A stretch of DNA of 64,000 bases, from assembly GCF_000718005.1 (NCBI RefSeq), contig NZ_JODV01000004.1. The stretch is one strand, 5' to 3'. This DNA comes from Actinoalloteichus_B caeruleus (GTDB lineage: Bacteria > Actinomycetota > Actinomycetes > Mycobacteriales > Pseudonocardiaceae). Under the pieces are notes generated by a model, which saw only the letters and a list, made by a program, of their open reading frames with translations, ran no database searches and was not told the origin of the DNA. A program made the position numbers and the translations under genes. Positions 47,744 through 57,872 of the stretch are shown here, one piece after another. Every line of letters begins with the position of its first letter. Positions within the stretch are counted from its first letter, which is position 1.

Positions 47744-48030
47744 GCCTTCCCCCGACCACCCGTCCATCCCTCGGGATGGGGGGTCCGGGCCGGGCGCCGC
47801 CGTGGACGCCTGGCCGGACCGGACGGCGGTGGGCCCGCACCGGCGAGCGGCCGTGGCGGCGAACGGCCGTGGTGGCGAGCACACGACGAGGAGCGGAGTT
47901 CCCGCGTGCCCTGGTTGGCCCCACCGTTGCCGCCACGGCGGCGTCGGGGGCGGACGGCGGTGCGCCCCGTCCCGGCAGTGCGCGGGTGGGGTGCGGGTGA
48001 CGCCGGTCGACCGCCACCCGTGCCACCCGG

Positions 48031-49029
48031 TCAGTTCTCCCGGGCCGGTGGTGCCTGGTCGTGCCCGACGTGCGGGACGCGTTCGGTGGGGATGACGCCC
48101 ATCCGGCCGGCCTGGAAGTCCTCGAAGGCCTGGATGACCTCCGCCTTCGAGTTCATGACGAAGGGCCCGTACTGCACGACGGGCTCCCGGATCGGCTGGC
48201 CACCGAGGACGAGCACGTCGAGGTCGGGGGTGCGGGCGTCGGGGTGGTCGGTGGCCTCGATGGTGAGGAGGTCGCCCGCGCCGAAGACCGCGAGCTGGGC
48301 CGCGCTCAGGGGGCGCCGTTCCTCCCCCACTCCGCCGCGCCCGGAGAGGGCGTAGACGAGCGCGTTGAAGTCGGTGCGCCAGGGCAGCACCAGGCGGGCG
48401 CCGGGGCTGAGGGTCGCGTGGAGCAGCGTGATCGGGGTGAAGGTGTTGCCGGGGCCGTGGTGTCCGTCGACCTCGCCGGCGATCACCCTGACCAGCGCTC
48501 CTCCGTCGGGGGAGGACAGCAGGGTGGTCTCCCCGCCCTCGATGCTCTGGTACTGGGGTGGGTTCCACTTGTTGGCGCGGGGCAGGTTGACCCAGAGCTG
48601 AATGCCGTGGAACAGGCCACCCGACATGACCAGGTGCTCCGGTGGCTTCTCGATGTGGAGGATGCCGCTGCCGGCCGTCATCCACTGGGTGGCGCCGTCG
48701 GCGATCACGCCGCCACCGCCGTGGGAGTCGCTGTGCTCCATCTGGCCGTCGATCATGTAGGTGACGGTCTCGAAGCCCCGGTGCGGGTGCCAGGGGGTTC
48801 CCTTGGGCTCGCCGGGCGCGTACTCGACCTCGCCCATCTGGTCCAGGTGGATGAACGGGTCGAGGAGACCGGCCGAGACGCCGGCGAACGCCCGGTACAC
48901 CGGGAACCCCTCACCCTCGTGGCCGGAGGGCGCGGTGGTCACGGACCTGACGGGGCGTTGACGACCCTCGGGGGCCGCCTCGGCGAGGCGAGGCAGTTCC
49001 AGGGTGTTCTCGACGGTGACGGCTGGCAT
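48031..49029 (-). CDS. Pirin family protein (bicupin)
   Basis: A 332-residue protein from ATG 49029 (MPAVTVENTLELPRLAEAAP). The pirin core shows the metal ligands in GTPWHPHRGFETVTYMIDG (two His) with EHSDSHGGGG and the following Q-W-M-T-A-G-S-G motif with Glu in HIEKP. A second, less conserved cupin follows, and the C-terminal NSKAEVIQAFEDFQAGRMG is standard for the family. Some pirins have quercetinase or redox-sensing roles. A clear operator lies just upstream. Confidence 0.93.
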   Translation of the reverse strand: MPAVTVENTLELPRLAEAAPEGRQRPVRSVTTAPSGHEGEGFPVYRAFAGVSAGLLDPFIHLDQMGEVEYAPGEPKGTPWHPHRGFETVTYMIDGQMEHSDSHGGGGVIADGATQWMTAGSGILHIEKPPEHLVMSGGLFHGIQLWVNLPRANKWNPPQYQSIEGGETTLLSSPDGGALVRVIAGEVDGHHGPGNTFTPITLLHATLSPGARLVLPWRTDFNALVYALSGRGGVGEERRPLSAAQLAVFGAGDLLTIEATDHPDARTPDLDVLVLGGQPIREPVVQYGPFVMNSKAEVIQAFEDFQAGRMGVIPTERVPHVGHDQAPPAREN

Positions 49030-49081
49030 GGCGCCCCTCCTGGTGCGACTCGGGACGCGCGTCGTCCCGACCACGCCAGTT

Positions 49082-49099
49082 TAGTTGAAGTTTCATCTA
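49082..49099. promoter_or_regulatory. Operator palindrome upstream of the pirin gene
   Basis: TAGTTGAAGTTTCATCTA is an 18-bp palindrome with a single mismatched pair in the arms (TAG[T/A]TGAA). It sits in a rare AT-rich patch 53 bp upstream of the pirin start. Such TTGAA/TTCAA sites are typical of MarR-type regulators; no such gene is in the window. Confidence 0.6.
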
Positions 49100-50354
49100 G
49101 TTTGGTGGAGTTCCCGCCGTCCGGGTTTCCGGTTGGGCGCCGCCCAACACACGGCCGCCTCGACCCCAACACTCCCGGCACCACGTCCCACCGGTGCCCT
49201 CCGCTCGGAACCGTGGCTCCTGGTGGGACGGGCCCGCGCGCCGGCCAGCCGACGGGAGCGGGCGCGGGCCCACCGGAACCGCCACCCCGACGCGGTGCGG
49301 CGACGTCCCCACCTCCGACACGGGTCAGGCGGTCACCGGGCCCGAGGACCCGGGCTTCGCGCGAGCGGAGGGCCACCCGTCCCCGCTCCGGCCGGGACCG
49401 GAGCACCTCGGCCCGACGCGCACTCGCCGGCGCGTCGGGTCGTGCCATCGAGCACCGGGTGCGCACCACTCACTCGTCCGGCGTAGGTGGGTCCGCTTCC
49501 CGTCGAACGCGCTGCGCCGTCCGAGCGGATGGGACTTCGCCTGCTCAGCGGGACCACCTCCGCCGGGACCGCCCTAGGCTCGGTTCGTCGGCGTCGCCGC
49601 CGACCACGACCCACCAGCTGGTCGTGCCCTCGCCGGGTCGGAGGTGTGGGTTGCTGCGCGGTTCGCCCTCCCGTGAACTCGCCCGACTCCCCCGAGCCCA
49701 CCCCGAACGCGTGCCCCGGTCAGTCCCCTGGGCGGCTGGCGCCCGGCTCGAGGGCACCCCCGAGACGGCCGATCCCGAGAGCTCGGCCACCCGGCGCGCC
49801 GACACCGGGGCGCGGCCCGGACCACGCGACGTCCCCAGCGGCGGCGGGACACCCGTGCCGCCCCTCAGGGAATCCGGCCCGCCGTGGCCCAGCCGGCACA
49901 CCGACCCCCGCGCGCACCTCGCCCACCGTCCGGCCACCGCACCGGGCGGCCAACGACACCACGCCCACCCGCCTGGTGCCCGGCGCCCCGATCCGCCCCC
50001 GGGGCGCGCCGGAACGGGAACCGCCACCGCCGGCGGGACGACCCCGACCACACCCGTCCACTGCCGCGCCCGACGGGCGCCGGCTCCGGGGCGGGGCCTC
50101 ACCCGCCCGCGCCCGGCCCGCCGGCGGCCCCAGCCGGCGCCCCGGAACGCCCGGCCGCCGTCGTCCGCGACTCACCCGGACGAGCGGGCGAGCCGCGTCG
50201 GTTCGCCACCCACCGGCGAAGGTCACCGATGCTGGCAAGCCCGGCACGACCACCGCCCCCGAGCCCACCAACCCGGTCGCGGGACACCCGAGCCAGCGAC
50301 CACCCCGACGCGCAAGGGCTGAACGAACGGCAGCGACCAGGAGAGGTGCCAGTC
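49100..50354. other. 1.25-kb region without a convincing gene
   Basis: All frames are largely open because of extreme GC content, but every translation is proline/arginine low complexity and no family is recognised. It precedes the GH2 gene and may include a long leader. The pirin operator lies at its left edge. Confidence 0.35.
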
Positions 50355-53300
50355 ATGCATTGGTCCCGGCAAGGCGCAGACACCCCGGCCCGACCACATC
50401 CGCCCCGACGTCGTCCCACCGCGATCCTCGCCGCCGTGGTCATCATGGGAGGCATGGCTCCACTCAGCACCCCCGGTTCCGCCGACGCCGAACCGGCCAC
50501 CACCACTGTCAACGGCCAGGTGGTCGACGCGGACACCGGCCGCCCCCTCCCCGGCGCGGTCGTCCACGTCACCGAGCAGACCAGCACCGTGCGGACCGAC
50601 GCCGACGGCAGGTTCACCGTGCCCGAGGCCCCGGTGAACGCGTTGGCCCTGGTCGCCGCGCGCCAGGGCTACTCCTTCGGCTGGCACCCACTGGAGGATC
50701 CGAACGCACCGGTGACCCTCGCGTTGGAGGCGGAAACCCCGGACACCGTCCCGCACCCGGACTACCCCCGCCCCGACTTCGACCGCCGCGCCGGAGTGGA
50801 CGGCCAGTGGGCCTCGCTGAACGGCACCTGGTCGCTCGACTTCGACCCCTCCGACGTCGGCGTGGACGAGGGCTGGCACGAGGGGGACCACGAGTGGGCG
50901 CACGCGGTGCGGGTGCCCTTCGCCTACAACTCCCTCGCCGGGATCGGTGAGGAACGGCGCGCGGGCAACCAGGTGTACGCGAGCCAGTTCGCCGAGGCCA
51001 GGGGAACGGTCTGGTACCAGCGGGACCTGACGGTCCCCGAGGACTGGCCGACCGACCGCGGCACCCTGCTCCGTTTCGGCGCCGTCGAGTGGCGGGCGGA
51101 GGTGTTCCTCGACGGGAACCGCGTCGGGGAGAACGACGGGGGCTACTCCCCCTTCGACGTCGATCTCGGCCCCCTACGCCCCGGGGCGGAGCACTCCCTC
51201 GTCGTGCGCGTCGAGGTCCCGGACAACTCCGCGACCACCCCGTACCCCCAGGGCAAGCAGATGGGCTGGTACACCGACACGGGCGGCATCTGGCAGTCGG
51301 TGTGGATCGAACCGGCGGACTCGGCGCGGCTCACCACGGTGCACACCACACCGGAGATCGACTTCGACGGCCGCGAGGCCACCGCCGCCCGGGTCACGGT
51401 GGACGTCGAGGCGCGGGGCGCTCCTGACGGGACGGTGGAGCTGGCGGTGCGCTCCCAGGACGGGGAACCGGGCGCGCGTGCCGGGCAGCGGCAGGACGGC
51501 GTGTCCGCGCCGGGGCTGCCGGTGCCCGTGGAGCCCACCGTCGGCGAGGTGGTGGCCACGGCGACGGTGACGCTGGTGGACGGCGCGGGAAGCGCGGTCA
51601 TCGACGTGCCCGACCCCCGGCTGTGGGAACCGGAGGCGCCCTGGCTGTACCGGGTGGACGCGAGCCTCACCGATCAGGCGGGATCGGACAGGGTGGACAC
51701 CTGGTTCGGGCTGCGCACCGTGAGTCGTGAGTGGCTCCCCGGGCACTCGCCCGAGGAGCAGGACGACCCGGCCGAGCAGTACCAGTACCTGTTCCTGAAC
51801 AACCGGCCCGTCTACCTGCGCTCGGTGCTGGACCAGAACTTCAACCCGTGGGGCAACTACAGCTACACCGGCCTGTACCAGGGCGCCGACCTGCGCGGCG
51901 GCGAGCTGGAGGACCCCGGCAAGGGATCGGTGCTGTTCGACCTGGCGCTGACCAAGCAGCTCGGGTTCAACTCGGTGCGCCCCCACATCAAGGTCAACGA
52001 CCCGCTGTACTACCACTGGGCGGACGTCCTGGGGCTGCTCGTCTGGTACGACCAGCCGAACTTCGGTTACGACGGCTACGGACCGGAGGCCGAACGCCTG
52101 TGGGAGGAGGTCCTGCGGGACGCCGTGCACCGCGACTACAACCACCCGTCCATCGTCATCTGGGACGCGTTCAACGAGGCGTGGGGCTTCAACGCCACAC
52201 CGGGTGGCCCGATCAGGGACGACGCCAAACCCTGGATCGAGCGGATGTTCGACCTGACCACGGACCTGGTGCGGGGGACGCGGCTGGTGGTGGACAACTC
52301 GCCGTGCTGCGAGAACGGCCACCTGGTCACCGACATCAACGACTTCCACGGCTACTACTCCACCTGGGAGGAGTGGGCGGCGACGGTGGACCGGATCGTG
52401 TCCAACACCTACCCCGGGTCGACGCACAACTTCGAGGACGGGCGGACCCAGTCCGGGCAGCCGCTGATGAACTCCGAGTTCGGCCCGTGGAGCGGTGGCC
52501 GGGAGAAGGACCAGGAGGTGGCCACGCCCTTCCGGTACACCGCCGAGCTGTTCCGCGCCGAGCAGAAGATGAGCGGCTACCTGTTCACCGAGCTCACCGA
52601 CCTGGAGTGGGAGTGGAACGGGTGGGCGGCCTACGACCGCACCCTCCAGGTGCCCGGCTACCTCGACGCCGACGGGGCGCAGGGCGGGGTCGGGTTGGCC
52701 AACGCCGACGACGTGCTGCTGGTCGGGGAACGCCCCGTGCAACGGCTCGTCGGGGACGACCCGATCGGACTGGCGGTGCGTTCGTCGTTGTTCTCCGGTC
52801 GGGACCTCGGGGAGACCACGCTGCGGTGGCGGGTGACCGGCACCGACGGCACCGGGGCGGAGCTGCCGTCCTCGGACTGGGCGGAGGTACCGGTCTCGCC
52901 CGAGACGTTCGCGGTCACCGAGTTGACGACGGTGGAGGTCCGTCCGCCTGACGGGTTCGTCGCCGGGCGACTGGACGCGGAGCTGCTCTCCGACGGCCAA
53001 CCGGTCGCCTCCGGCCAGACGGTGCTGGCGGCGTGGGGCGCGGCGGCCGAGCAGGCGGCGGGAACGTTGGCCCTCGACCCGGCGGGCGCGGACGTGGAGT
53101 GGCCCCAGGGTTCGGAGGTGTTCTCCCAGGACGGCGCGTCGGCCGTGGTCGGGTGGGGTGACGGCGAGTTCCGCTGGCACCTGACCGTGCCGGAGGACCT
53201 GCGGGACGGTGGTTTCGACAGCGCCCAGCTGGTCCTCGAGGCGGCCGCGTCCCGCCCGTCGCTGCCGCGCACCTCGTTCCCCCAGACCTCGGAACGGGTC

Positions 53301-53972
53301 TTCCCGACCACCCTGAGCGCGACCGTGTCCGGCGCGGGAACCGTGGTGGAGACGGAGGCCGTCGTGCTCCCAGACGACCCGGCGGACGCCAGGGGCGCGT
53401 TGTCCCACGAGTCCGGGTTCCACCCGGGGCAGTACGGCTACCGGGTGCTGCTCGACCTCGACGTCGAGGACATGCGGGCCGCCGTCGCCGACGGCGAGGT
53501 CACCGTCACCCTGCGGGGAGCCGGAGGCGGTCTGACCGTGCTGGGCCCGCGCACGGGGCGGTTCGGTGTGCCACCACAGCTGGTGCTGTCCGAAGGCGCC
53601 GGCCTGCCCGGGCCGGCGGTGGCCGGAGGTGAGCCCTACCTGCGGACCGCCGAGGCCGCCGGGGTGACCACGCACCTGCTGGCCGGCGACGCCACCGCCG
53701 GTGCGGAGGCCGCCATGACCGTGAGCGTGGTCAACGACTCCGGCGAGGTCGTGCGCGACGTGCGGCCGGCGTTCGTGGCGCCCGAGGGGTGGACGGTCGA
53801 AGCGTTGGGCGACCACACCGTCGGCGAGCTGGCTCCCGGTGAGGGCGCGCACCTGCGCTACCGGGTGGTCCCTGACGGGGACGGCCCGGTGACCGTGCGG
53901 ACCCGGGCGTACTACTCCACTGGGGAGGGCAGGCAGGTCACCGAGGAACCGTGGGAGCTCGACCTGAGCTGA
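50355..53972 (+). CDS. Large secreted glycoside hydrolase family 2 protein
   Basis: A 1,205-residue protein from ATG 50355 (MHWSRQGADTPARPHPPRRR), preceded by AGGAGAGG. Signal peptide at about residues 20-48 (AILAAVVIMGGMAPLSTPGS). A carboxypeptidase-regulatory-like beta domain at about 50-115 (VVDADTGRPLPGAVVHVTEQ). Then the GH2 jelly-roll (WYQRDLTVPEDW), Ig-like domain and TIM barrel, with acid/base E608 in WDAFNEAWG and nucleophile E708 in MNSEFGPWSG. Beta-sandwich domains fill residues 830-1205. It is a retaining beta-glycosidase of the galactosidase/mannosidase/glucuronidase group, specificity unknown. Followed by a strong terminator. Confidence 0.92.
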   Translation: MHWSRQGADTPARPHPPRRRPTAILAAVVIMGGMAPLSTPGSADAEPATTTVNGQVVDADTGRPLPGAVVHVTEQTSTVRTDADGRFTVPEAPVNALALVAARQGYSFGWHPLEDPNAPVTLALEAETPDTVPHPDYPRPDFDRRAGVDGQWASLNGTWSLDFDPSDVGVDEGWHEGDHEWAHAVRVPFAYNSLAGIGEERRAGNQVYASQFAEARGTVWYQRDLTVPEDWPTDRGTLLRFGAVEWRAEVFLDGNRVGENDGGYSPFDVDLGPLRPGAEHSLVVRVEVPDNSATTPYPQGKQMGWYTDTGGIWQSVWIEPADSARLTTVHTTPEIDFDGREATAARVTVDVEARGAPDGTVELAVRSQDGEPGARAGQRQDGVSAPGLPVPVEPTVGEVVATATVTLVDGAGSAVIDVPDPRLWEPEAPWLYRVDASLTDQAGSDRVDTWFGLRTVSREWLPGHSPEEQDDPAEQYQYLFLNNRPVYLRSVLDQNFNPWGNYSYTGLYQGADLRGGELEDPGKGSVLFDLALTKQLGFNSVRPHIKVNDPLYYHWADVLGLLVWYDQPNFGYDGYGPEAERLWEEVLRDAVHRDYNHPSIVIWDAFNEAWGFNATPGGPIRDDAKPWIERMFDLTTDLVRGTRLVVDNSPCCENGHLVTDINDFHGYYSTWEEWAATVDRIVSNTYPGSTHNFEDGRTQSGQPLMNSEFGPWSGGREKDQEVATPFRYTAELFRAEQKMSGYLFTELTDLEWEWNGWAAYDRTLQVPGYLDADGAQGGVGLANADDVLLVGERPVQRLVGDDPIGLAVRSSLFSGRDLGETTLRWRVTGTDGTGAELPSSDWAEVPVSPETFAVTELTTVEVRPPDGFVAGRLDAELLSDGQPVASGQTVLAAWGAAAEQAAGTLALDPAGADVEWPQGSEVFSQDGASAVVGWGDGEFRWHLTVPEDLRDGGFDSAQLVLEAAASRPSLPRTSFPQTSERVFPTTLSATVSGAGTVVETEAVVLPDDPADARGALSHESGFHPGQYGYRVLLDLDVEDMRAAVADGEVTVTLRGAGGGLTVLGPRTGRFGVPPQLVLSEGAGLPGPAVAGGEPYLRTAEAAGVTTHLLAGDATAGAEAAMTVSVVNDSGEVVRDVRPAFVAPEGWTVEALGDHTVGELAPGEGAHLRYRVVPDGDGPVTVRTRAYYSTGEGRQVTEEPWELDLS

Positions 53973-54512
53973 GCGGGACCACTGGTACGGGGCCGGCCCG
54001 GGACGGCGGGCCGGCCCCTGCCCGATCCGGACCGGTCGCCCGAACCCGCTGGCGATCCGCCCAGATTCGTCCGGGGGAGGGTGTGCCCCGACTCGTCCGC
54101 GACTCGCCCGGCCTCGGCGGGCGGTCCGGCTCCGACCGCCGGTCGAGGCGCCGAGCGACATCGACACGGCTCCAGCAGAGCGCCCCTCCGCCCTGGTCCG
54201 TGAACGACCGAACTCTTGAGGAATAACCCCACGGCGTGGCAGCGACCGCGGGGCGCCAGGAACGGCGGCATGCGGTGCCACCGCCGCACACGTCCCGGGT
54301 CGCGACCGGCCTCCCCGAGCCGGGAGGTGCGCGGGGAGGACAGTGAGCGGCCCCTGCCCGCGCGATGCGCCGTTCCCGGCACGGCATCCGGTGTCCACTC
54401 CCCCGCGGAGGCGCCCCGTGTGGCTCCTCGGTCACCCGGGAATGCCACGGCCCGTGCCCCGAAACCTCCTCCGCTGGCCGCTCCCCACCGGGGCACCGGT
54501 CCACGATGCGGA
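53973..54512. other. Convergent intergenic region with terminator
   Basis: No gene is recognised between the GH2 gene and the opposing hypothetical gene, apart from the hairpin at 53989-54018. Confidence 0.4.
53989..54018 (+). terminator. Strong hairpin terminator of the GH2 gene
   Basis: GGGGCCGGCCCG (53989-54000) and CGGGCCGGCCCC (54007-54018) form a perfect 12-bp stem with a 6-nt loop, 17 bp after the stop. Confidence 0.75.
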
Positions 54513-55457
54513 TCACCCGGGTCGGTTTCCAGTCCCCCGACGGCGGAGCCGGTGGCGGATACGGCTCCACAACCGGACCGGCCAGGGCCGGCCGTCGTGG
54601 ACTCCGAGCACCCGCAGCGGCCGGTTGGGTTTCGCTGGCTGCCACCGGACGGGCGCGGCGACGCGGTTGGGGAAGACGACCCACCAGGTCGCCCCGTCGT
54701 GGGGGGCCGCCCACTTCGGACGTGCCCAGGCCAGGGTTCCGCCGAGGGGCACCGAGGACGACAGGAGCCGGTCGGCCTCGCCGCCCACCGGCAACCGGGT
54801 CCGGTCCACCTGGCACACGGCGTGCAGCCTCGCCCCCGTGCGCTCGAAGAGGTCCGAGGCGCGGTGCAGGCAGGTGGTCGCGTCCAGTTCGGCCACCGCT
54901 CCCGGCCGACACGGCAGGCAGTACTGGTCGTGTTCGCCGGCGACGAGGAACACCTCGGCGGGGGTGGTCCGGCACCAACCCGGTGGGCGGCGACGAGCCC
55001 GCACCGTCGGCGCGATCGTGCTCCTGAGCTGCCGGGCGGCGTCGTCGAGGTCGGGGGCGCCCCCACAGCGTTCCTGGAACCGTTCGACCGCGTGCCGCGT
55101 CAGGTGGATCCGGGCCAGCAGCTCCCGGCCCCGCAGGGCCACCAGGGCGTCCAGGTCGGGCGGATCGCACGCCGGGAAGGGAACGCAGTGGGTCGCGATC
55201 CAGCGGGTCGACCCGTCCGAGTCGCGCACCAGGGGGAGCACCAGGGTGTCCGGGACCAGGAGGAAGAACCCGGACCTGCTCCGTCGGCCCGCCAGTTGGG
55301 GCGGGAGTTGGTCGGTGACCTCACCCAGCTCGTCGACCATCCGCCGCAGGGTCGCCTTCGCCGCGCCGTGGTCGGTGAGCCCGCGCCACCGGGCGTAGGC
55401 CCCGGCGCAGGAGTCGGTTACCACCACGGGCCACTGGTTGTCGTGCTTCGCCGCCAC
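54513..55457 (-). CDS. Hypothetical protein with H-A-V-E-R-F motif
   Basis: About 314 residues from GTG 55457 (MAAKHDNQWPVVVTDSCAGA); AGGAAAGG lies just upstream, and a longer open frame to 55751 is low complexity. The N-terminal third has LRRMVDELGEVTDQLPPQLA and a beta-rich FFLLVPDTLVLPLVRDSDGS. Then comes ARIHLTRHAVERFQERCGG (about residues 117-135), an H-A-x-x-R-x-x-x-R pattern that recalls DUF4258/RelE-like proteins. The C-terminal half is beta-rich with several Trp. No known family was recognised with confidence. Codon usage is like its neighbours. Confidence 0.65.
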   Translation of the reverse strand: MAAKHDNQWPVVVTDSCAGAYARWRGLTDHGAAKATLRRMVDELGEVTDQLPPQLAGRRSRSGFFLLVPDTLVLPLVRDSDGSTRWIATHCVPFPACDPPDLDALVALRGRELLARIHLTRHAVERFQERCGGAPDLDDAARQLRSTIAPTVRARRRPPGWCRTTPAEVFLVAGEHDQYCLPCRPGAVAELDATTCLHRASDLFERTGARLHAVCQVDRTRLPVGGEADRLLSSSVPLGGTLAWARPKWAAPHDGATWWVVFPNRVAAPVRWQPAKPNRPLRVLGVHDGRPWPVRLWSRIRHRLRRRGTGNRPG

Positions 55458-56239
55458 CCCTCCTTTCCTACCGGCCTCACCCCGGTCGACGACACGTCCA
55501 TCACGGCGATCCGCCGCCGCCGGACCGGTGAAGCCGGTGCCAGCCGGCTCGGCCCGGCGTGCGGTGCGGTGGCCGGAACCCCGGCGGCGGGGACTACCCT
55601 CGGTGCCCGGTCGCGGACGGGATGCCACGGCCGGTGGTCCGGGAAAGCACGGACCACCGGCCCACTTCACGCGGAACTCACAAATCCGAGCGGACGCCCC
55701 GGCCGCCCCGCACCTGCCGGCGTCGGCGAATCCCCCACCGCCCGCCGCCACCCGACAGGTGACCCCCTTCCGGCCGAACGGTCAGCGATCCGGCCGAGTG
55801 GAGCGCGCCAGAGCGCACCGCCGTTGCGCACCGCGAACGGCACCACGCCGCCCCCGCTCCTCGGACGCCCCCCGCTTCCGGCGCCGCGCGAACGGCACGC
55901 CGAAAACACGTGGAGCACCCTTTTCCCACCACCGCCGTCGCCGATTCCGGAAATCGGGGGAGATGATTGACCCGCCTTTTCCCGAAAGGGCCGCGAACCT
56001 CCTCACGGAAAAGGAACCGCACGCGCGGAGAAAAGGGAACTTCGCACCACGAACGTTACCGAGAGTGACATCGAGGCCGACGCCCGGCGGCCCCGAACAC
56101 GAGGAACCGCACGAGAACGACCCGAACGAGACAGTACGTCCATCTTGCATTCACCAAAGTGTGATGACAGAGTGTGAATGCCCTGCCGGCGGGCGACACC
56201 AGCGAAACGGAAGCACCCACTCGGAAAGGGAGTGACGTG
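55458..56239. promoter_or_regulatory. Upstream region of the alkaline phosphatase gene with inverted repeat
   Basis: 780 bp without a recognised gene. The last 350 bp are less GC-rich. CATTCAC (56148-56154) and GTGAATG (56174-56180) form a 7-bp inverted repeat spaced 19 bp; the ATTCACC core resembles the GTTCACC unit of actinobacterial PHO boxes, so phosphate control is plausible. AAAGGGAG precedes the ATG. Confidence 0.4.
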
Positions 56240-57679
56240 ATGACCGAGAAAGCGGGTAGACAACGCTGGCGGAGACCCGCCTCCGTGGCCGCGGCGAGCG
56301 CCCTCGCGTTGACGATCGGCGCGCCCACCGCCGTGGGTCTGGAACCGGGCACGGCGGAACACGTGGCCCCGCTCGGCTTCGGCCCGAAGAACGTCATTCA
56401 CCTCATCAGCGATGGCATGGGCTACAACCACGTCGACGTCGCGAGCCTCTGGGAACACGGCACCACCGCGCACCAGGTCCGCGTCGACCCCGACTCGGGA
56501 ACCACCGAGCACCTGCCCGCCACCCCCGCTCAGGTCTACGAGGACTGGCCCGTCCAGCTCGGCATGTCCACCTACCACGACGGTCACTCCTACGAGGCGG
56601 ACCGGGCGTGGGCCGGGTTCGACTACCCCAGCGAGGACTTCACCGACTCCTCCGCCGCCGGCACCGCGCTGGCCACCGGAGTCCGCACCTACAACGGTGC
56701 GATCGGTCTCGCCCCGGACCGCGGTCCCGTCAAGAACCTGACCGAACGGGCCCAGGAACTGGGCAAGGCATCCGGCGTCGTCTCCAGCGTGCCGTTCAGC
56801 CACGCCACCCCCGCCGCCTACGTGGCCCACAACCCGGACCGCAACGACTACCACGGCATCGCCAAGGAGATGTTGTTCGAGCACGACATCAACGTCGTCT
56901 TCGGCCCCGGCCACCCCGACTTCGACGAGGACGGTCAGCGTCGCGACGAGCCCGACCACCGCTACGTCGACGAGTGGACCTGGGGAGCCGTGCAGCGGGG
57001 CGCCACCGCGTTCGACCTCGTCGAAACCCCCGAGGAGTTCGCCGCGCTCGCCCAGTCCTCGAACCCACCCCGCCACGTGCTCGGCGTTCCCCAGGTCGCG
57101 GCGACCCTCCAGTACGACCGAGGAGGCCCGGACCGCACGCCCGACGGACGACCGGTCCCCGGAGCGCTCCCCTACACCGCGCCGCCAGTCGAGAACGTGC
57201 CCACCCTCGCCGACATGACGACCAGTGCCCTCGCCGTCCTGGAGAACGCCTCTGACGAGGGGCTGTTCCTCATGATCGAGGGTGGAGCGGTCGACTGGGC
57301 CAGCCACGACAACGACACCGCACGGGTGATCGAGGAGCAGATCGACTTCAACCGGGCCGTCGAGGCCGTCGTGGACTGGGTGGAGGAGTCCAGCAGCTGG
57401 CACGAGACCCTCGTCGTCGTCACCGCCGACCACGAGACCGGCTACCTGGCCGGCCCCGGCGCCGACCCGACCTGGACCCCGGTGATCGGCTCGGCCGGGC
57501 AGCTTCCCCACGTCTCCTGGCACTCAGGTAACCACACCAACGCCCTCGTGCCGCTGTTCGCGAAGGGACCGGGCGCGAGCCGTCTCGAACAGCACGCCGA
57601 CAACATCGACCCCGTCCGGGGTCGGTACCTGAACAACACCGATGTCGCCAAGGTCGTCTTCGACTTCTGGGGACGCTGA
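56240..57679 (+). CDS. Secreted alkaline phosphatase (PhoA-type)
   Basis: A 479-residue protein from ATG 56240 (MTEKAGRQRWRRPASVAAAS), a signal sequence with twin Arg-like n-region and hydrophobic core. Metal and nucleophile sites: HLISDGMGYNHVD, nucleophile S137 in FTDSSAAGTALATG, MIEGGAVDWASHDND and VVVTADHETGYL, with the final His in SWHSGNHTNALVPLFAKG. Hydrolyses phosphomonoesters outside the cell. Monocistronic and terminated by a hairpin. Confidence 0.94.
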   Translation: MTEKAGRQRWRRPASVAAASALALTIGAPTAVGLEPGTAEHVAPLGFGPKNVIHLISDGMGYNHVDVASLWEHGTTAHQVRVDPDSGTTEHLPATPAQVYEDWPVQLGMSTYHDGHSYEADRAWAGFDYPSEDFTDSSAAGTALATGVRTYNGAIGLAPDRGPVKNLTERAQELGKASGVVSSVPFSHATPAAYVAHNPDRNDYHGIAKEMLFEHDINVVFGPGHPDFDEDGQRRDEPDHRYVDEWTWGAVQRGATAFDLVETPEEFAALAQSSNPPRHVLGVPQVAATLQYDRGGPDRTPDGRPVPGALPYTAPPVENVPTLADMTTSALAVLENASDEGLFLMIEGGAVDWASHDNDTARVIEEQIDFNRAVEAVVDWVEESSSWHETLVVVTADHETGYLAGPGADPTWTPVIGSAGQLPHVSWHSGNHTNALVPLFAKGPGASRLEQHADNIDPVRGRYLNNTDVAKVVFDFWGR

Positions 57680-57706
57680 GCACTCCTGGTCGACCCGGAC
57701 TGACTC

Positions 57707-57733
57707 GGGGCCGCCACCACTGGTGGCGGCCCC
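57707..57733 (+). terminator. Strong hairpin terminator of the phosphatase gene
   Basis: GGGGCCGCCACC (57707-57718) and GGTGGCGGCCCC (57722-57733) form a perfect 12-bp stem with a 3-nt loop, 28 bp after the stop. Confidence 0.78.
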
Positions 57734-57872
57734 GCCCCGCGAGCCCGGACCCGTACCCGGCGCCCAACCGTGCTCCTCCCCGTCCGTGACCACCCGTCGC
57801 CCCGGCCGGGCTCCCGGGGCCAACCTGCGGAAATCCGTTGCCCCAGCGGCCGGCGCACCCGATGCTCGTCCC

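Noticed and set aside
49487..50950. A 487-residue + strand frame upstream of and into the GH2 gene
   Set aside because: Proline/arginine low complexity; its end lies out of frame within the GH2 coding sequence.
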